Source: Acidobacteriota bacterium (GTDB taxonomy: Bacteria; Acidobacteriota; Terriglobia; Acidiferrales; UBA7541). From it: 34,484 bases of DNA. Made by a program: the position numbers and the translations under genes. This document shows, piece after piece, positions 1 through 8,238 of this stretch. How positions within the stretch are numbered: position 1 is the first letter of the stretch; each line of letters begins with the position of its first letter. The stretch is taken from contig PMUS01000057.1 of the NCBI GenBank assembly GCA_003166795.1, positions 1 to 34,484 on the forward strand. Reading direction: 5' to 3'. The notes beneath the pieces are model-generated. The model had not been told where the DNA came from. It worked only from the letters and a program-made list of their open reading frames with translations, and did no database searches.

Positions 1-660
1 TATCCACCAGCCGCCACCACCGCCCCTGCCGCCGCGCCCGACGCTTCTGAGCAGGAAAAAAACGAGGAAAATGATCAAGGGTATGACGAACGGCGGGATC
101 CGGGGAGATCCTCGTTCGTCCCCAGGAGCAGCGGGGGACAAACCTGTCAGTGTGACGCCGTGATCAGCCGCTATAACGTCGGCAACTCGGCGCGTCATTA
201 GCAGGACGCCGGCGTCGTAGTTGTTGTTGCGGAAGTAGGGCACGGCCTCGCGACCGAAACCGCCTACCTTGCCGTCCGGTAGAATACCCTCGAGGTCATA
301 GCCGACCTGGGTCCAATATTGGTGGTCGTCAATCGCGAAGAGAATCAAGACACCGCGCCCCTTGCCCTTCGGCCCAATTCCCAGAAGCCCGGCAAGGTCG
401 AACGAGTAGTCCACGACTGATCGGCCACCGAGCGATTTAATCGTGACGACCGCAATTTCCGCATCCGCCTTTTGGCTGACCTCAGTGCACAGCGCCGTCA
501 GCTGCTCGCGTCCCGACTGGCTCAGCACGCCCGCTAGATCGGTTACGTACCCAGTAGCCTTGACCTGCGTCGCAACCTGGTCAACCGTTTGCGCGCCGGC
601 GCTCTCACCTCCGACACACACAAGAAGGGCGAAAAACGCCGCCCAAACGGCCGCGCGCAT
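1..660 (-). CDS. TPM-domain (YgcG-type) membrane protein, C-terminus cut by window edge
   Basis: Reading leftward from an ATG at 660, the frame stays open for 220 codons to base 1. The N-terminus is a signal peptide (Arg-2, hydrophobic core, SAGAQ near residues 21-25). The TPM domain follows, with GYVTDLAGVLS, the strand AEIAVVTIKSLGG, GKGRGVLILFAIDDHQ and VGYDLEGILPDGKVG. After it come a transmembrane segment (IPLIIFLVFFLL) and a Gly/Arg-rich tail ending GGGGGWW at the edge. This order (signal peptide, periplasmic TPM domain, one membrane helix, Gly-rich tail) is typical of the YgcG/TPM-phosphatase-like family. Its role is poorly defined; some members act in photosystem or envelope maintenance. 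An in-frame ATG at 699 would add 13 residues but gives a worse signal peptide. The family call is firm and the function is not. Confidence 0.85.
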   Translation of the reverse strand, partial: MRAAVWAAFFALLVCVGGESAGAQTVDQVATQVKATGYVTDLAGVLSQSGREQLTALCTEVSQKADAEIAVVTIKSLGGRSVVDYSFDLAGLLGIGPKGKGRGVLILFAIDDHQYWTQVGYDLEGILPDGKVGGFGREAVPYFRNNNYDAGVLLMTRRVADVIAADHGVTLTGLSPAAPGDERGSPRIPPFVIPLIIFLVFFLLRSVGRGGRGGGGGWWI

Positions 661-781
661 CGAAACGCTAATTTGTCTTGGCGAAGAGTGGGTGGGCATG
701 AGCGACTTCAAGGGACTCGGCCATGGTAGAGCGCGCGGCATCAGGTGTCAACGCGGTGAACCCGCCTTTAGATTTTGTAGC

Positions 782-798
782 GCTGGCATCTTGCCGGC
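782..798. repeat. Short palindrome, candidate dispersed repeat
   Basis: GCTGGCA-TCT-TGCCGGC forms a 7-bp stem with one G.T wobble. It sits about 120 bp upstream of the TPM gene start, in non-coding sequence. It has no T-tract, so a dispersed intergenic repeat is more likely than a terminator. Only one copy of this exact type is seen here. Confidence 0.35.
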
Positions 799-1041
799 TT
801 CCCGCCCCTGAATCGCCTAACTCTCGGTTCGCTGCGTCTCTGCGATGAGTCCTGAGCCTTCGCTGTCCTCTCTTGTGCTACGCGGCCGCGGCAAAGAGTA
901 TATCGAAGGACGCCTTGGCGAAGGCCCCGCGGCGAGTCTTAAGCCTAGTCTGAGCCCTCGGTGCCTTCTCAGTGGCCTCTGTTGTAACTTTCGAGGCCTT
1001 CTTTCTGCTCCGTTTGCCGTCAAAACTCGCCCCAACCGCAA

Positions 1042-1070
1042 TTGTCACGCCGCAAGCCCGATGCTACACT
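1042..1070 (+). promoter_or_regulatory. Candidate sigma-70 promoter for the TolC-like gene
   Basis: TTGTCA (1042-1047) is followed after 17 bp by TACACT (1065-1070), with TGC directly before the -10 box, an extended -10 arrangement. Transcription would begin near 1077 and leave a leader of about 210 bases before the ATG at 1290. The box matches and spacing are seen directly; promoter activity is inferred. Confidence 0.4.
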
Positions 1071-1289
1071 CATGCGTCTGCGTGTACGAACGCGCACGGA
1101 AGTTTCCCGGAATAACAATCTGAGGACGCCCGAATTCCCGCCCGAACGTCGAATATCTGGGGATATGCTTGGCCGCCCGATCACCGGGAAAGATTGTTTA
1201 TGAAACAAATTGCGCTCTCCGCACGTTTCAATACATTGTGGTTGTGCGCACGTCTCTGAATCGCTGATTCATTCGAGAGGATAAACACG

Positions 1290-3317
1290 ATGAGTGGAAG
1301 GTTTACGCATGCAGTCATGGTGATCGCGACGGCGGCCTCGCTGATGGTCTCGCCTGTCTACGCTCAGGACCAACAGGCGGCGGCACCAGCCGCGCAAACG
1401 GACCAGACGCCCGGCGTGCTGCCTCCCCCTCCCCAATATCAGCCTCCTCCGACGGACCAGGGCCCTCCGCCGGCCCCGACTCGAAACTTGGGACTTGGCA
1501 CCAGCAAGAACTATTCGAAACCCAACTCGTGGTTCCCGAACCTGATTGCACCTTACACTCCCATCAAAGTATCCAAGCCCGAGCTCACCAATTCCCCCCG
1601 TATCAACCAGTTGATTCAGGAAGGCAAGCTTATGCTGAGTCTCGAGGATGCCGTCTCGCTCGGCCTGGAAAACAATCTGAGCATTGCCGTCGAGCGGTAC
1701 GTCCCATGGCTGGACGAGGCCAGCCTGCTGTACGCCAAGTCGGGAGCCAATGGGAGGATCCAGTTCGACCCCACCGTTACCAGCACCCTGGCGCTTGAGC
1801 AAAATGACACGCCTATCAACAATCCGATTTTCGCCGGCATCACAACGCAGATCACTTCTCCCGTGGCGCTTGAGAACCACGTAACCACCGCAAACTTTGG
1901 CTACACGCAGGGGTTCGCCACTGGCACCCAAGCGCAAGTAACTTTCAATAACTCGCGCGAGTCAACCAACTTTGGCGGATTCGACCTTTTCAATCCGTAC
2001 GAGCAATCCACGCTTACAGTTGAGCTAACCCAGCCGCTCTTGAACGGTTTCGGGCGCATCGCCAACACGCGGTACATTATCGAAGCGAAAAACACCGTAA
2101 AAGTCGGGGAGTCCCTGTTCGCGCAGCAGGTGATTACCACGGTCACCCAAGTCGCTACCGATTACTGGGAGCTGGTGTTCGCTCGCGAGAACGTCAAGGT
2201 CGAGCAAGTGGCTGTCGCCGCCGATCAACAGCTTTACAACAACAACAAAAAGCAGCTCGAGATCGGTACGATGGCTCCTCTGGACGTCATCACCGCGCAA
2301 TCGCAGCTCGCCACCGATCAGCAAGCTCTCGTCCAGGCGCAGACGACGCAGTTGCTCGACGAAACCACGCTGCTCGTCGCGATTACGAAGGATCCCCTTT
2401 CGGGCACGCTGAATGGCGTTGAAATCATTCCCACGACGCACATTTTCAGTCCCAACATCGAGAACATTTCGCTGGAGGACGCGGTCAAAGAAGCATGGCA
2501 GAAAAGGCCTGAGATCCAGCAGGCCGCGCTGAACCTGAAAAACGCCGGTGTCGAAGTGAAAGCTACCCGGAACTCGATGTTGCCGCAGCTCAATCTTTTC
2601 GGTGAATACCAGGCCGCTGGGCTGGGCGGAGTCATCACGCCGGCCACACCCACAGGAGCATTCTTCGCCGAATCTCCGATTTTCGTTCCCGGCGATGTCC
2701 TTCCCGACGGCACGATTCCGGTGGGGAGCGTGCCTATCGGCATTTCCGGCGAGCCGCTTACCACGCCAGGAGCCCCCATCCGCGGCGGGTTGAGCGACGA
2801 TTTGGACGCAATGATTCGCGGGAAGTATCCGACTTTCGAGGGCGGATTCAATCTGACCCTGCCGATCCGCAACCGCGCGGCGCAGGCGAACAACGCGACC
2901 GCGCAGCTCAACGAGCGGGAGCAGGAAGTTCAGTATTTGCAGACCCAAAACACGATCGTACTCAATGTGCGCCAGGCCTTGATCACGCTGGTGCAAGACC
3001 GCGCTGCAATCACCGCCGCCGAGGAAGCCCGCGTCTTTGCGCAGCAAAGCTACGACGACGAAGTAAAGAAACTCCAGCTCGGCACTTCCACCGCCTTCAC
3101 GGTCATCCAGAAACAGCAACTGCTGACTGCCGCCGAAGGAATCGAGCTGCGCGATCGGGTCAACCTGATCGAGGCCGAGTTGAACTTCAACCAGGCGATG
3201 GGCCGCACGCTCGATGTGCACAACATCACCGTGGCCGACGCTCTCAAGGGTTCCATCTCCAGCGTTCCCAATATTCCCGGCACTCCGGACGCCGGCGCTC
3301 AAGCCGGACATCGGTGA
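1290..3317 (+). CDS. TolC-family outer membrane efflux protein, enlarged
   Basis: This 675-residue protein has a signal peptide ending near SPVYA-Q (residue 25), then a Pro/Gln-rich stretch (about 26-75). The two repeated outer-membrane efflux halves follow, starting at MLSLEDAVSLGLENNLSIAVER and at ISLEDAVKEAWQKRPEIQQA, each with long alpha-helical Ala/Gln-rich parts. TolC-type proteins form trimeric channels that span the outer membrane and periplasm and dock to inner-membrane transporters. It is longer than the usual 420-500 residues, because of the Pro-rich N-terminus and a Gly/Pro-rich insertion at about 445-510 between helices of the second half. GAGAGGA lies 8 bases before the ATG. No partner pump or adaptor is in the window. 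The catabolic operon begins only 29 bp downstream on the same strand, so read-through is possible. The family is clear; the substrate is unknown. Confidence 0.92.
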   Translation: MSGRFTHAVMVIATAASLMVSPVYAQDQQAAAPAAQTDQTPGVLPPPPQYQPPPTDQGPPPAPTRNLGLGTSKNYSKPNSWFPNLIAPYTPIKVSKPELTNSPRINQLIQEGKLMLSLEDAVSLGLENNLSIAVERYVPWLDEASLLYAKSGANGRIQFDPTVTSTLALEQNDTPINNPIFAGITTQITSPVALENHVTTANFGYTQGFATGTQAQVTFNNSRESTNFGGFDLFNPYEQSTLTVELTQPLLNGFGRIANTRYIIEAKNTVKVGESLFAQQVITTVTQVATDYWELVFARENVKVEQVAVAADQQLYNNNKKQLEIGTMAPLDVITAQSQLATDQQALVQAQTTQLLDETTLLVAITKDPLSGTLNGVEIIPTTHIFSPNIENISLEDAVKEAWQKRPEIQQAALNLKNAGVEVKATRNSMLPQLNLFGEYQAAGLGGVITPATPTGAFFAESPIFVPGDVLPDGTIPVGSVPIGISGEPLTTPGAPIRGGLSDDLDAMIRGKYPTFEGGFNLTLPIRNRAAQANNATAQLNEREQEVQYLQTQNTIVLNVRQALITLVQDRAAITAAEEARVFAQQSYDDEVKKLQLGTSTAFTVIQKQQLLTAAEGIELRDRVNLIEAELNFNQAMGRTLDVHNITVADALKGSISSVPNIPGTPDAGAQAGHR

Positions 3318-3346
3318 CAGCTTTCTGTAGCACAGCGAGGTGACGT

Positions 3347-5056
3347 GTGACGGACGAGAAAGCGCGGAAGGTTGCGTCCGCTCCGGCTTTCGAGTCTCCG
3401 CGAAAACCGTCGCCCGCCGAGCGCGCGTGGGAAGAAAACACGCTGAAGCCCACGCTCGCAAAATCTCCCGACCGCGCCGCCGATTTCACCACCGTCTCGA
3501 GCTATCCGATCCAACGTCTCTATACAGAAGCTGACCTCGCGGACTCGAATCCGGAACGTGACCTAGGCGCGCCCGGCGAGCCGCCCTACACGCGCGGAAT
3601 ACATCCGGCGATGTATCGCGACCGGCTGTGGACCATGCGCCAGTTCGCGGGTTTCGGCTCCGCGGAGGACACCAACCGCCGCTTTCGCTATCTGCTCTCT
3701 CAGGGCCAGACTGGCCTCTCCGTCGCCTTCGATCTGCCTACGCTGATGGGCTACGACTCCGATCACCCGCTCGCCGAGGGCGAAGTCGGCAAGTGCGGCG
3801 TCGCCATCAGCTCGCTCGCGGACATGGAAGCTCTCTTCGATCAGATCCCGCTCGCGGACGTCACCACTTCGATGACAATCAACTCGCCCGCCGCGCCGAT
3901 CTGGGCGATGTATCTCGCGGTCGCCGAAAAACAGGGGGCCGACTGGCGCAAGATCTCCGGCACGCTCCAAAACGACATCCTGAAGGAATATATCGCGCAG
4001 AAGGAATACATCTACCCACCCGAGCCTTCGTTGCGCATCGTCACCGACACGATCGAGTTCGGCGCCAAGCACACGCCGAAGTTCAACCCAATTTCGATCA
4101 GCGGCTACCACATCCGCGAAGCCGGTTCGACCGCCATTCAGGAGCTGGCCTTCACGCTCCGCGACGGCATCGAGTACGTTGAACACTGCCTGCGCCGCGG
4201 CATGCAGGTGGACGATTTCGCGCCGCGGCTTTCATTTTTCTTCAATGCCCATAACGATTTCTTCGAGGAACTCGCCAAATACCGGGCGGCGCGCCGCATC
4301 TGGCAGAACGTGATGCGCGAGCGTTTCGGCGCGAAGAATCCCCGGTCCTGGGCCCTGCGCTTTCATTCGCAGACGGCCGGGTGCTCGCTCACCGCCCAGC
4401 AGCCTTACAACAACGTCGTGCGCACGGCCGTGCAGGCGCTCGCGGCCGTCCTGGGCGGCACGCAATCCCTGCACACCAACTCCCTCGACGAAGCCTGGGC
4501 GCTGCCCACCGAATCCGCTGCCACCATTGCTTTGCGCACACAGCAGATCATCGCGTACGAAAGCGGCGTCACGAACACCGCGGACCCGTTCGGCGGATCG
4601 TATTTCGTCGAAACGCTGACAAACGAAGTCGAACGCGGCGCCCGCGATTACATCGAGAAAATTGATGCCCTCGGCGGAATGGTCGCGGCCATCGAGCGCG
4701 GCTTCCCGCAGCGCGAAATTGCCGACGCGGCCTACCGCTATCAGGTCGCCGTCGATCGCAAGGAAAAGATTGTCGTCGGCGTAAACGATTACGTCGTGAA
4801 CGAAAAACCAATCGAAACTCTGCACATCGACGATACGCTCGCGGGCCGCCAGGGCGACCGCCTGCGAAAACTGCGCGCCGATCGCTCGAACGCCGAAGTC
4901 GAGCGCCGCCTGAACTCGCTGCGTCACGCGGCTGTGGGGGACGACAATCTGATGCCTCACCTCTTCGAAGCCGTCAAAGCCTACGCTACGCTCGGCGAAA
5001 TCTGCGACGCCCTCCGCCAGCCGTTCGGCGTCTATCAGGAAGTCGCCATCACCTAG
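3347..5056 (+). CDS. icmA: B12-dependent acyl-CoA mutase large subunit, predicted isobutyryl-CoA mutase
   Basis: This 569-residue protein is the substrate-binding barrel of the methylmalonyl-CoA mutase superfamily, without the B12 domain. Landmarks are [52 protein letters not shown] and [12 protein letters not shown]. Against the Propionibacterium methylmalonyl-CoA mutase sequence as I remember it, and without gaps, Tyr89 becomes Phe100 (TMRQFAGF) and carboxylate-binding Arg207 becomes Gln218 ([13 protein letters not shown]). Phe plus Gln at these places is the known signature of isobutyryl-CoA mutase, which interconverts isobutyryl-CoA and n-butyryl-CoA. The length also fits IcmA (about 566). 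The start is GTG, with GCGAGG just upstream. The gene for the B12 subunit follows. Automatic pipelines would probably call this methylmalonyl-CoA mutase; that family name is certain and the isobutyryl specificity is inferred from two residues. Confidence 0.93.
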   Translation: MTDEKARKVASAPAFESPRKPSPAERAWEENTLKPTLAKSPDRAADFTTVSSYPIQRLYTEADLADSNPERDLGAPGEPPYTRGIHPAMYRDRLWTMRQFAGFGSAEDTNRRFRYLLSQGQTGLSVAFDLPTLMGYDSDHPLAEGEVGKCGVAISSLADMEALFDQIPLADVTTSMTINSPAAPIWAMYLAVAEKQGADWRKISGTLQNDILKEYIAQKEYIYPPEPSLRIVTDTIEFGAKHTPKFNPISISGYHIREAGSTAIQELAFTLRDGIEYVEHCLRRGMQVDDFAPRLSFFFNAHNDFFEELAKYRAARRIWQNVMRERFGAKNPRSWALRFHSQTAGCSLTAQQPYNNVVRTAVQALAAVLGGTQSLHTNSLDEAWALPTESAATIALRTQQIIAYESGVTNTADPFGGSYFVETLTNEVERGARDYIEKIDALGGMVAAIERGFPQREIADAAYRYQVAVDRKEKIVVGVNDYVVNEKPIETLHIDDTLAGRQGDRLRKLRADRSNAEVERRLNSLRHAAVGDDNLMPHLFEAVKAYATLGEICDALRQPFGVYQEVAIT

Positions 5057-5128
5057 TTGCGGGAAAAGGCCCCAAGCGTCAGCTGACGAGACACATTTCC
5101 TGCGATTTTGAAGTATCCTTGCATCTGT

Positions 5129-5542
5129 ATGCCCGAGAAGAAGATACGCGTCCTGATCGCCAAGCCCGGCCTCGATGGCCACGATCGCGGCGCAAAAGTG
5201 ATCGCGCGCGCCCTCCGGGATGCCGGAATGGAAGTGATCTACACGGGCCTGCGCCAGACGCCCGAGATGATCGCCTCCGCCGCGATTCAAGAAGACGTTG
5301 ACGTAATCGGCCTTTCGATTCTTTCCGGCGCGCACAACACCATTTGCGCCCGCCTAATGGATTTACTCCGCGCCAAGGGCATGACCGACGTTACGGTCCT
5401 GATCGGTGGCATCATCCCCGAGGCCGATATCGCTGATCTAAAAAAGTCTGGCATTGCCGAAATTTTTCTTCCGGGGACCACAACCCAAGCCATTGTAGAC
5501 TTCATCCGCCAGCGCGTGGCAGCTGCACATCCAGGCGCTTGA
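5129..5542 (+). CDS. icmB: B12-binding small subunit of the acyl-CoA mutase
   Basis: This 137-residue stand-alone cobalamin-binding domain holds the classic DxHxxG motif (Asp16, His18, Gly21 in LDGHDRGA), SxL (Ser63-Leu65, GLSILSG) and GG (Gly93-94, VLIGGIIP). His18 should replace dimethylbenzimidazole as lower ligand of cobalt (base-off/His-on). The size matches IcmB (about 136) and the small subunits of two-subunit mutases. I chose the ATG at 5129 because the residues after it match the domain start. A TTG at 5108 would add seven residues with no family support. It pairs with the large subunit immediately upstream. No MeaB/MeaI-type GTPase chaperone or adenosyltransferase is in the window. 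Confidence 0.93.
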   Translation: MPEKKIRVLIAKPGLDGHDRGAKVIARALRDAGMEVIYTGLRQTPEMIASAAIQEDVDVIGLSILSGAHNTICARLMDLLRAKGMTDVTVLIGGIIPEADIADLKKSGIAEIFLPGTTTQAIVDFIRQRVAAAHPGA

Positions 5543-5576
5543 CGCATTTTGAGCCTGGCACCCAAGCAGCCGCGCC

Positions 5577-5584
5577 AAGAGGAA
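5577..5584 (+). promoter_or_regulatory. Ribosome binding site that fixes the carboxylase start
   Basis: AAGAGGAA lies six bases before the GTG at 5591. This supports 5591 as start of the carboxyltransferase over the TTG at 5549, which has no such site and would overlap nearly the whole short gap after the mutase small subunit. Confidence 0.6.
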
Positions 5585-5590
5585 CGTCGA

Positions 5591-7267
5591 GTGAAGGAAT
5601 CGATCATCGAAACTCACCTGGATCGCAAGTCCGCGACGTTCCAACAGAACAGCCGCGCGATGGTGGATCGCCTTACACAGATCAAGAACGAAGAGGAAAA
5701 GATACGGCAGGGCGGCGGCGCGAAGGCCGTTGAAGGCCAGCATAAGAAAAACCGCCTCACGGCCCGCGAACGTGTCGCCAGACTAATAGACCCAAAGACC
5801 GAATTCTTCGAACTGGGCATTTATGCGGCGCACGAGATGTACCAGGAATGGGGCGGCGCGCCCGCTGCAGGCACGATTACCGGCCTCGGCCTCGTCGAGG
5901 GTCGCCGCGTGATGATTATCGCCAACGACGCCACAGTGAAAGCCGGCGCATTCTTTCCCCTGACTGCCAAGAAAGTCATCCGCGCCCAGAATATCGCCAT
6001 CGAAAATCGCATTCCGACGATCTATCTGGTGGATTCGGGCGGCGTTTTTCTGCCGCTGCAAGAGGACGTCTTCCCGGACACGGACGACTTCGGCCGCGTT
6101 TTTCGAAACAACGCGGTCATGAGCGCGCTCGGCATCCCTCAGATTGCCGCGATCATGGGCCTTTGCGTCGCGGGCGGCGCGTATCTGCCGGTGATGTGCG
6201 ACCACATTCTGATGACCGAAGGCAGCGGGCTTTTTCTCGCGGGCCCAGCTCTGGTGCAAACGGCCATCGGCCAGAAAACTTCTCTCGAAGATCTCGGCGG
6301 CGCCAAGATGCATGCGCAGACCAGCGGCACGGTGGATTTTCGCGAGCCGGACGACGACGCGTGCATCCATCGTATTCGCGCGCTCGTTGACAAGATGGGC
6401 CATCAACCCGGCGCGCCGTTCGATCACAAACCATCCAGGCAGCCGGCCTATCCTGCCGAAGACATGTACGGCATCGTTGCTGGCGATTCCTCGAAGCAGT
6501 ACGACATGCGTGAAGTCATCGCGCGCATCGTGGACGCGAGCGAATTTGAGGAATATCGCGCCGAGCGCGGCCAAACCGTTCTCTGCGGATACGCGCGCAT
6601 CGGTGGCTGGGCGGTGGGTATCGTCGCGAATCAGAAAAAGAGCGTCAACGTGATCGTCCCCGGCACGGGCGACAAACGCATCGAATTCGGCGGCGTGATC
6701 TACACCGAGTCCGCGGACAAAGCCGCGCGCTTTATCCTCGACTGCAACCAAAACCTCGTCCCGCTGATTTTCCTCCATGACGTGAACGGATTCATGGTCG
6801 GAAAGGAAGCCGAATGGAGCGGAATCATCCGCGCCGGCGCGAAAATGGTCAACGCGGTGGCCAATAGTGTGGTGCCGAAAATCGTCGTGATCTGCGGCGG
6901 CACGTTTGGCGCGGGCCATTACGCGATGTGTGGTAAGGCCTATGACCCGCGATTCATTTTCGCTTGGCCACTGGCGCGCTACGCCGTGATGAGCGGCGAA
7001 TCCGCCGCCGGCACTCTCGTCGAGCTCAAGGTCAAGCAACTCGAGCGCGAAGGGAAAAAGCTCACCGAAAAGGACAAAAAGGAGTTGTACGAGTCCATCC
7101 GTTCGACCTACGAGCGCCAGACCGACGCGCGCTATGCGGCAGCGCGCCTCTGGGTGGACGCCATCATTGACCCCGCCCACACGCGCGAAGCGCTGATCGA
7201 GGCGCTCGAATCCGCATCGCTGAATCCGCATGTCGCCGAATTTAAAACGGGAGTCCTGCAAACCTGA
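5591..7267 (+). CDS. Acyl-CoA carboxylase carboxyltransferase (beta) subunit, methylcrotonyl-CoA type
   Basis: This 558-residue protein has two crotonase-like carboxyltransferase lobes. Lobe 1 has GGGAKAVEGQHKKNRLTARE, VIIANDATVKAG-like IIANDATVKAG, LVDSGGVFLP and CVAGGAYLPVMCD; lobe 2 has YARIGGWAVGIVAN, NGFMVGKEAEWSGIIRAGAK and GGTFGAGHYAMCGKAYDPRF. The ANDATVKAG, GGAYLP and GKAYDPRF variants resemble methylcrotonyl-CoA carboxylase beta (LiuB/MCCB) more than propionyl-CoA carboxylase beta. It would transfer CO2 from biotin to the acyl-CoA in leucine breakdown, and HMG-CoA lyase next door fits. The GTG start is set by AAGAGGAA. Its stop overlaps the ATG of the lyase by one base. The biotin carboxylase/biotin carrier alpha subunit it needs is not in the window. 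Confidence 0.92.
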   Translation: MKESIIETHLDRKSATFQQNSRAMVDRLTQIKNEEEKIRQGGGAKAVEGQHKKNRLTARERVARLIDPKTEFFELGIYAAHEMYQEWGGAPAAGTITGLGLVEGRRVMIIANDATVKAGAFFPLTAKKVIRAQNIAIENRIPTIYLVDSGGVFLPLQEDVFPDTDDFGRVFRNNAVMSALGIPQIAAIMGLCVAGGAYLPVMCDHILMTEGSGLFLAGPALVQTAIGQKTSLEDLGGAKMHAQTSGTVDFREPDDDACIHRIRALVDKMGHQPGAPFDHKPSRQPAYPAEDMYGIVAGDSSKQYDMREVIARIVDASEFEEYRAERGQTVLCGYARIGGWAVGIVANQKKSVNVIVPGTGDKRIEFGGVIYTESADKAARFILDCNQNLVPLIFLHDVNGFMVGKEAEWSGIIRAGAKMVNAVANSVVPKIVVICGGTFGAGHYAMCGKAYDPRFIFAWPLARYAVMSGESAAGTLVELKVKQLEREGKKLTEKDKKELYESIRSTYERQTDARYAAARLWVDAIIDPAHTREALIEALESASLNPHVAEFKTGVLQT

Positions 7268-8172
7268 TGACGGACACCGTGACCATCGTCGAATGCCCGC
7301 GCGATGCGTGGCAGGGGCTGCCTCAAAACATCCCCACCGAAGAAAAAATCAAATATCTGACTCGCCTCGTCTCGCTGGGCTTCAGCCACATTGACGCCGT
7401 GAGCTTCGTCTCGCCCAAGCACGTACCACAGATGGCAGACAGCGAAGCCGTGATGCAGCACCTAAGCCAGGTCAAGCTTGCGTCGGGCGAGGCGCCGGAG
7501 ATTATTGGTATCGTCGTCAACGAACAGGGCCTGGAGCGCGCTCTCGCGGCGCCTGGCGTGACCACGATCGGCTATCCGTACTCCATCTCCGCTTACTTCC
7601 GTCGCGCCAACGCGAATATGTCGAAACTGGAATCGCGCAATCTCGTCGGAACCATCCAGCGCCAGACGAAAACTGCCGGTAGAAAACTCGTCGTATACAT
7701 TTCCATGGCGTTCGGCAACCCGTACGACGAACCTTGGGGCGAGGAGATCGTCGAAGACGCGCTCGTGTGGCTCAAGGACGTCGGCGTGCGCACCGTATCG
7801 CTCGCGGACACGGTGGGTACCGCATCGCCTGAAGATGTTGCACACCTGTACCGTGCAGTGAAGAATTGCGTGGCCGGTCTGGAGATCGGCGTGCACTTGC
7901 ACAGCCGCCCCGACGGAGCCGCCGCCAAAGTCCTTGCCGCATACGAATCCGGCTGTCGGCGGTTCGATGGCGCGCTCACCGGCCTTGGCGGCTGCCCGTT
8001 TGCCGGCGATCAGCTCGTTGGCAACATCCCCACCGAGACAGTGCTGGCGACGCTCGCTGCTCGCGGTGTATCAACCGGCATTGATGCAAAGTCGCTCGCC
8101 ATCGCCTGCGCAATCACCGGCGAGCTGCGCGAAAAATACGCGCACCTGCCCGCGGCATCGAAACCGAGTTAG
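7267..8172 (+). CDS. mvaB: Hydroxymethylglutaryl-CoA lyase
   Basis: This 301-residue TIM-barrel lyase splits HMG-CoA into acetyl-CoA and acetoacetate, the last step of leucine degradation. It shows Arg12-Asp13 (VECPRDAWQGL), the metal site His210-x-His212 (GVHLHSRPD), the signature loop GLGGCPFAGDQ with the flexible-loop Cys243, and Asn253 (GNIPTE). FVSPKHVPQM is also typical. The N-terminal motif is ECPRDAWQG, not the VGPRDGLQNE of mitochondrial and proteobacterial lyases. I recall the same variant from Bacteroidetes homologues, so this is a recognisable subfamily and not decay. It is translationally coupled to the carboxylase (TGATG). Homocitrate-synthase-like DRE-TIM enzymes are an alternative, but the Cys loop argues for the lyase. 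Confidence 0.9.
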   Translation: MTDTVTIVECPRDAWQGLPQNIPTEEKIKYLTRLVSLGFSHIDAVSFVSPKHVPQMADSEAVMQHLSQVKLASGEAPEIIGIVVNEQGLERALAAPGVTTIGYPYSISAYFRRANANMSKLESRNLVGTIQRQTKTAGRKLVVYISMAFGNPYDEPWGEEIVEDALVWLKDVGVRTVSLADTVGTASPEDVAHLYRAVKNCVAGLEIGVHLHSRPDGAAAKVLAAYESGCRRFDGALTGLGGCPFAGDQLVGNIPTETVLATLAARGVSTGIDAKSLAIACAITGELREKYAHLPAASKPS

Positions 8173-8221
8173 CCGCAGATGCCTTTGATTTTTCTCCCCA
8201 TCAGTGTTTATCTGTTGTGGC
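8172..8221. repeat. Degenerate inverted repeat in operon gap
   Basis: The 66-bp gap after the lyase holds GCCGCAGAT (8172-8180) and ATCTGTTGTGGC (8210-8221), arms of an imperfect inverted repeat around a pyrimidine-rich centre and GTGTTTATCTG. This resembles the GCCGCAGAT...ATCTGYGGC family of dispersed intergenic elements that I recall from acidobacterial and some other genomes. It interrupts an otherwise tight operon. Confidence 0.35.
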
Positions 8222-8238
8222 TGTCAGAGGCTTAATCG

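Larger units (their letters stand above)
661..1289. other. Divergent intergenic spacer
   Basis: This 629-bp spacer separates the leftward TPM gene from the rightward TolC-like gene. Short frames exist on both strands, but none has a recognisable domain, a good ribosome site or convincing composition. What I can see is one hairpin-like repeat (782-798), a sigma-70-type promoter candidate (1042-1070) and a second, weaker one close to the TolC gene (TTGCGC at 1210-1215 and TACATT at 1232-1237, 16-bp spacer). I see no RNA gene, but a structured 5' leader of about 200 bases is possible if the distal promoter is used. Confidence 0.6.

Noticed and set aside
443..811. Rightward 122-codon frame
   Set aside because: It overlaps the leftward TPM-domain gene, whose domain, leader and membrane helix are clear. 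Its own translation is low-complexity Ser/Thr/Arg without any motif.
817..1208. Short frames on both strands in the first spacer
   Set aside because: They are Arg/Ser-rich, have no ribosome site and overlap one another. They look like chance frames in GC-rich DNA.
2025..3461. 478-codon leftward frame opposite the TolC-like gene
   Set aside because: It is antisense to a protein with clear family features, and its translation is Arg/Gly/Asp-rich with no fold. It is a codon-bias shadow.
3347..5056. Methylmalonyl-CoA mutase as the specific function
   Set aside because: The family is right, but the carboxylate-binding Arg and the Tyr of true methylmalonyl-CoA mutase are Gln and Phe here.
5783..7261. 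492-codon leftward frame opposite the carboxyltransferase
   Set aside because: It is an antisense shadow of a highly conserved enzyme. No motif or ribosome site was found.
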